Source: Apostichopus japonicus
Taxonomy: Eukaryota > Echinodermata > Holothuroidea > Aspidochirotida > Stichopodidae
DNA: 64,000 nucleotides
NCBI RefSeq assembly: GCF_037975245.1
Contig: NC_092562.1
Span: forward strand, 602,501-666,500
Direction: 5' to 3'
Shown here: positions 59,801 through 64,000 of the stretch, in pieces
Numbering within the stretch: the first letter of the stretch is position 1
How the letters are laid out: every line of letters starts with the position of its first letter
The notes under the pieces: model-generated
Seen by the model: the letters and a program-made list of their open reading frames with translations, nothing else
Told to the model about the DNA's origin: nothing
Databases searched by the model: none
Position numbers and translations under genes: made by a program

Positions 59801-62800
59801 AAAAAGTCGCGAGTTTGGCCAAAATTGGACAAAATCATAAGGGTATAGCCTTATGAAATTGGCCATTTTGGGCCAAAAATGAAAGTTCTCAAATCTCTCC
59901 CAGAATACGTAGAAGGGACTCCCAGCACCCACTAGACGCTTCTCTCGGGTCAAAAGTGGCATTCGACGAAGTTTTTGTCATTTAAATTAGATATGAAATG
60001 ACGTCAACTTAGATATGGTTATTAAATATCATTTTTCCACCAAAATATAAGTGTTTATACAACTCTTGTCACCTGGAAAGGAATCCAAAGAGCGCCACAC
60101 ACCACATGTACAATTTTGGGAAGAATTAAAATAGTCGCGATTTTGGCCAAAATTGGACAAAATCATAAGGGTATAGCTTTATGAAATTGGCCATTTTGGG
60201 CCAAAAATGAAAGTTCTCAAATCTCTCCCAGAATACGTAGAAGGGACTCCCAGCACCCACTAGACGCTTCTCTCGGGTCAAAAGTGGCATTCGACGAAGT
60301 TTTTGTCATTTAAATTAGATATGAAATGACGTCAACTTAGATATGGTTATTAAATATCATTTTTTCCACCAAAATATAAGTGTTTATACAACTCTTGTCA
60401 CCTGGAAAGGAATCCAAAGGGCGCCACACACCACATGTACAATTTTGGGAAGAATTAAAAAAGGCGCGATTTTGGCCAAAATTGGACAAAATCATAAGGG
60501 TATAGCCTTATGAAATTGGCCATTTTGGGCCAAAAATGAAAGTTCTGAAATCTCTCCCAGAATACGTAGAAGGGACTCCCAGCACCCACTAGACGCTTCT
60601 CTCGGGTCAAAAGTGGCATTCGACGAAGTTTTTGTCATTTAAATTAGATATGAAATGACGTCAACTTAGATATGGTTATTAAATATCATTTTTCCACCAA
60701 AATATATGTGTTTATACAACTCTTGTCACCTGGAAAGGAATCCAAACGGCGCCACACACCACATGTACAATTTTGGGAAGAATTAAAAAAGGCGAGATTT
60801 TGGCCAAAATTGGACAAAATCATAAGGGTATAGCTTTATGAAATTGGCCATTTTGGGCCAAAAATGAAAGTTCTCAAATCTCTCCCAGAATACGTAGAAG
60901 GGACTCCCAGCACCCACTAGACGCTTCTCTCGGGTCAAAAGTGGCATTCGACGAAGTTTTTGTCATTTAAATCAGATATGAAATGACGTCAACTGAGATA
61001 TGGTTATTAAATATCATTTTTCCCCCAAAATATAAGAGTTTATACAACTCTTGTCACCTGGAAAGGAATCCAAAGGGCGCCACACACCACATGTACAATT
61101 TTGGGAAGAATTAAAAAAGTCGCGAGTTTGGCCAAAATTGGACAAAATCATAAGGGTATAGCCTTATGAAATTGGCCATTTTGGGCCAAAAATGAAAGTT
61201 CTCAAATCTCTCCCAGAATACGTAGAAGGGACTCCCAGCACCCACTAGACGCTTCTCTCGGGTCAAAAGTGGCATTCGACGAAGTTTTTGTCATTTAAAT
61301 TAGATATGAAATGACGTCAACTTAGATATGGTTATTAAATATCATTTTTCCACCAAAATATAAGTGTTTATACAACTCTTGTCACCTGGAAAGGAATCCA
61401 AAGAGCGCCACACACCACATGTACAATTTTGGGAAGAATTAAAATAGTCGCGATTTTGGCCAAAATTGGACAAAATCATAAGGGTATAGCTTTATGAAAT
61501 TGGCCATTTTGGGCCAAAAATGAAAGTTCTCAAATCTCTCCCAGAATACGTAGAAGGGACTCCCAGCACCCACTAGACGCTTCTCTCGGGTCAAAAGTGG
61601 CATTCGACGAAGTTTTTGTCATTTAAATTAGATATGAAATGACGTCAACTTAGATATGGTTATTAAATATCATTTTTTCCACCAAAATATAAGTGTTTAT
61701 ACAACTCTTGTCACCTGGAAAGGAATCCAAAGGGCGCCACACACCACATGTACAATTTTGGGAAGAATTAAAAAAGGCGCGATTTTGGCCAAAATTGGAC
61801 AAAATCATAAGGGTATAGCCTTATGAAATTGGCCATTTTGGGCCAAAAATGAAAGTTCTCAAATCTCTCCCAGAATACGTAGAAGGGACTCCCAGCACCC
61901 ACTAGACGCTTCTCTCGGGTCAAAAGTGGCATTCGACGAAGTTTTTGTCATTTAAATTAGATATGAAATGACGTCAACTTAGATATGGTTATTAAATATC
62001 ATTTTTCCACCAAAATATAAGTGTTTATACAACTCTTGTCACCTGGAAAGGAATCCAAAGAGCGCCACACACCACATGTACAATTTTGGGAAGAATTAAA
62101 ATAGTCGCGATTTTGGCCAAAATTGGACAAAATCATAAGAGTATAGCTTTATGAAATTGGCCATTTTGGGCCAAAAATGAAAGTTCTCAAATCTCTCCCA
62201 GAATACGTAGAAGGGACTCCCAGCACCCACTAGACGCTTCTCTCGGGTCAAAAGTGGCATTCGACGAAGTTTTTGTCATTTAAATTAGATATGAAATGAC
62301 GTCAACTTAGATATGGTTATTAAATATCATTTTTCCACCAAAATATAAGTGTTTATACAACTCTTTTCACCTGGAAAGAAATCCAAAGGGCGCCACACAC
62401 CACATGTACAATTTTGGGAAGAATGAAAAAAGTCGCGATTTTGGCCAAAATTGGACAAAATCATAAGGGTATAGCCTTATGAAATTGGCCATTTTGGGCC
62501 AAAAATGAAAGTTCTCAAATCTCTCCCAGAATACGTAGAAGGGACTCCCAGCACCCACTAGACGCTTCCTTCGGGTCAAAAGTGGCATTCGACGAAGTTT
62601 TTGTCATTTAAATTAGATATGAAATGACGTCAACCTTAGATATGGTTATTAAATATCATTTTTCCACCAAAATATAAGTGTTTATACAACTCTTGTCACC
62701 TGGAAAGGAATTTAAAGGGCGCCACACTCCACATGTACAATTTTGGGAAGAATTAAAAAAGTCGCGATTTTGGCCAAAATTGGACAAAATCATAAGGGTA

Positions 62801-64000
62801 TAGCCTTATGAAATTGGCCATTTTGGGCCAAAAATGAAAGTTCTCAAATCTCTCCCAGAATACGTAGAAGGGACTCCCAGCACCCACTAGACGCTTCTCT
62901 CGGGTCAAAAGTGGCATTCGACGAAGTTTTTGTCATTTAAATTAGATATGAAATGACGTCAACTTAGATATGGTTATTAAATATCATTTTTCCACCAAAA
63001 TATAAGTGTTTATACAACTCTTGTCACCTGGAAAGGAACCCAAAGAGCGCCACACACCACATGTACAATTTTGGGAAGAATTAAAAAAGTCGCGATTTTG
63101 GCCAAAATTGGACAAAATCATAAGGGTATAGCCTTATGAAATTGGCCATTTTGGGCCAAAAATGAAAGTTCTCAAATCTCTCCCAGAATACGTAGAAGGG
63201 ACTCCCAGCACCCACTAGACGCTTCTCTCGGGTCAAAAGTGGCATTCGACGAAGTTTTTGTCATTTAAATTAGATATGAAATGACGTCAACTTAGATATG
63301 GTTATTAAATATCATTTTTCCACCAAAATATAAGTGTTTATACAACTCTTGTCACCTGGAAAGGAATCCAAAGAGCGCCACACACCACATGTACAATTTT
63401 GGGAAGAATTAAAAAAGTCGCGATTTTGGCCAAAATTGGACAAAATCATAAGAGTATAGCTTTATGAAATTGGCCATTTTGGGCCAAAAATGAAAGTTCT
63501 CAAATCTCTCCCAGAATACGTAGAAGGGACTCCCAGCACCCACTAGACGCTTCTCTCGGGTCAAAAGTGGCATTCGACGAAGTTTTTGTCATTTAAATTA
63601 GATATGAAATGACGTCAACTTAGATATGGTTATTAAATATCATTTTTTCCACCAAAATATAAGTGTTTATACAACTCTTGTCACCTGGAAAGGAATCCAA
63701 AGGGCGCCACACACCACATGTACAATTTTGGGAAGAATTAAAAAAGGCGCGATTTTGGCCAAAATTGGACAAAATCATAAGGGTATAGCCTTATGAAATT
63801 GGCCATTTTGGGCCAAAAATGAAAGTTCTCAAATCTCTCCCAGAATACGTAGAAGGGACTCCCAGCACCCACTAGACGCTTCTCTCGGGTCAAAAGTGGC
63901 ATTCGACGAAGTTTTTGTCATTGAAATTAGATATGAAATGACGTCAACTTAGATATGGTTATTAAATATCATTTTTCCACCAAAATATAAGTGTTTATAC
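50861..64000. repeat. 328-bp satellite DNA, about 40 monomers, continuing past the window
   Basis: Head-to-tail monomers of 324-329 bp at very high mutual identity. Fixed landmarks per monomer: CACCTGGAAAGGAAT, GCGCCACACACCACATGTAC, TTTTGGCCAAAA, CATAAGGGTATAGCCTTATG, CTCCCAGAATACGTAGAAGG, CACTAGACGCTTCTCTCGGG, CATTTAAATTAGATATGAAA, TGACGTCA, and TATAAGTGTTTATACAACTC. Length variants come mainly from the junction after CGTCAA: direct GATATGG, +4 (CTTA), or +5 (CCTTA). Short minus-strand openings of about 75-85 codons per monomer have no codon-level conservation beyond the DNA identity and are not called. Confidence 0.98.

Noticed and set aside
50337-62588. Minus-strand openings of 73-107 codons inside the 328-bp satellite
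   Set aside because: Present only in copies that happen to lose a stop. Most monomers interrupt the same frame, so there is no coding constraint.

Overview
The window reads as nuclear DNA of an intron-rich, AT-rich metazoan, most likely a marine deuterostome and by my reading an echinoderm. The support is an interleukin-17 cytokine gene, a spliced SGTA co-chaperone gene with GT-AG introns, Penelope-like and LINE retroelement remains, hAT-type non-autonomous transposons, TTAGGG/CCCTAA telomere-like tracts, and many copies of the palindrome TAGGCCTA. Species assignment is inference. There are no bacterial operons, CRISPR arrays, rRNA genes or intact tRNA genes. Most open reading frames in the window are chance openings inside repeats.

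Layout. 1-5.7 kb: a short terminal exon of an unidentified plus-strand gene (208-292), then three minisatellites (39, 31 and 34 bp units). 5.5-8.05 kb: a complete two-exon IL-17-like cytokine gene on the minus strand, with a TATA box, an ATG-only first coding exon and an AU-rich element downstream of the stop. 8-30 kb: mostly non-coding DNA holding decayed retroelements (LINE reverse-transcriptase tails at 11.3-11.9 and 27.8-28.3 kb, a LINE gag-like ORF1 at 20.6-21.5 kb, a Penelope-like element at 22.0-23.3 kb with a hammerhead-like motif at its 3' end), a tRNA-derived SINE, three hAT-like MITEs with exact 8-bp target duplications (one nested in another), and assorted tandem repeats. 30.5-40.5 kb: SGTA on the plus strand, nine coding exons that join in frame to 359 codons. 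Its intron 4 carries a decayed tandem array of look-alike 3' splice sites, and a 1.2-kb hAT-like element sits about 80 bp upstream of the last exon. 40.6-41.3 kb: a 28-bp G-rich minisatellite in the probable SGTA 3' UTR.

43.2-64 kb is dominated by satellite DNA: an inverted pair of hammerhead-like Penelope tails (43.24-43.34 kb), a 3-kb satellite of 10/20-bp units (45.8-48.8 kb), one isolated minus-strand exon resembling the penultimate exon of TRAPPC13 (49338-49484), and then a 328-bp satellite that runs off the right edge. That satellite shows about 40 monomers, changing higher-order periods (3-, 4- and 5-mer blocks), a perfect TGACGTCA palindrome in each homogenised copy I read, and a decayed left edge.

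The genes have no evident functional link. SGTA handles tail-anchored and mislocalised membrane proteins with HSP70/BAG6, TRAPPC13 is a vesicle-tethering subunit, and IL-17 is a secreted immune signal. Exon calls rest on visible splice sites, frame continuity and remembered family motifs. No database search or transcript data was available.
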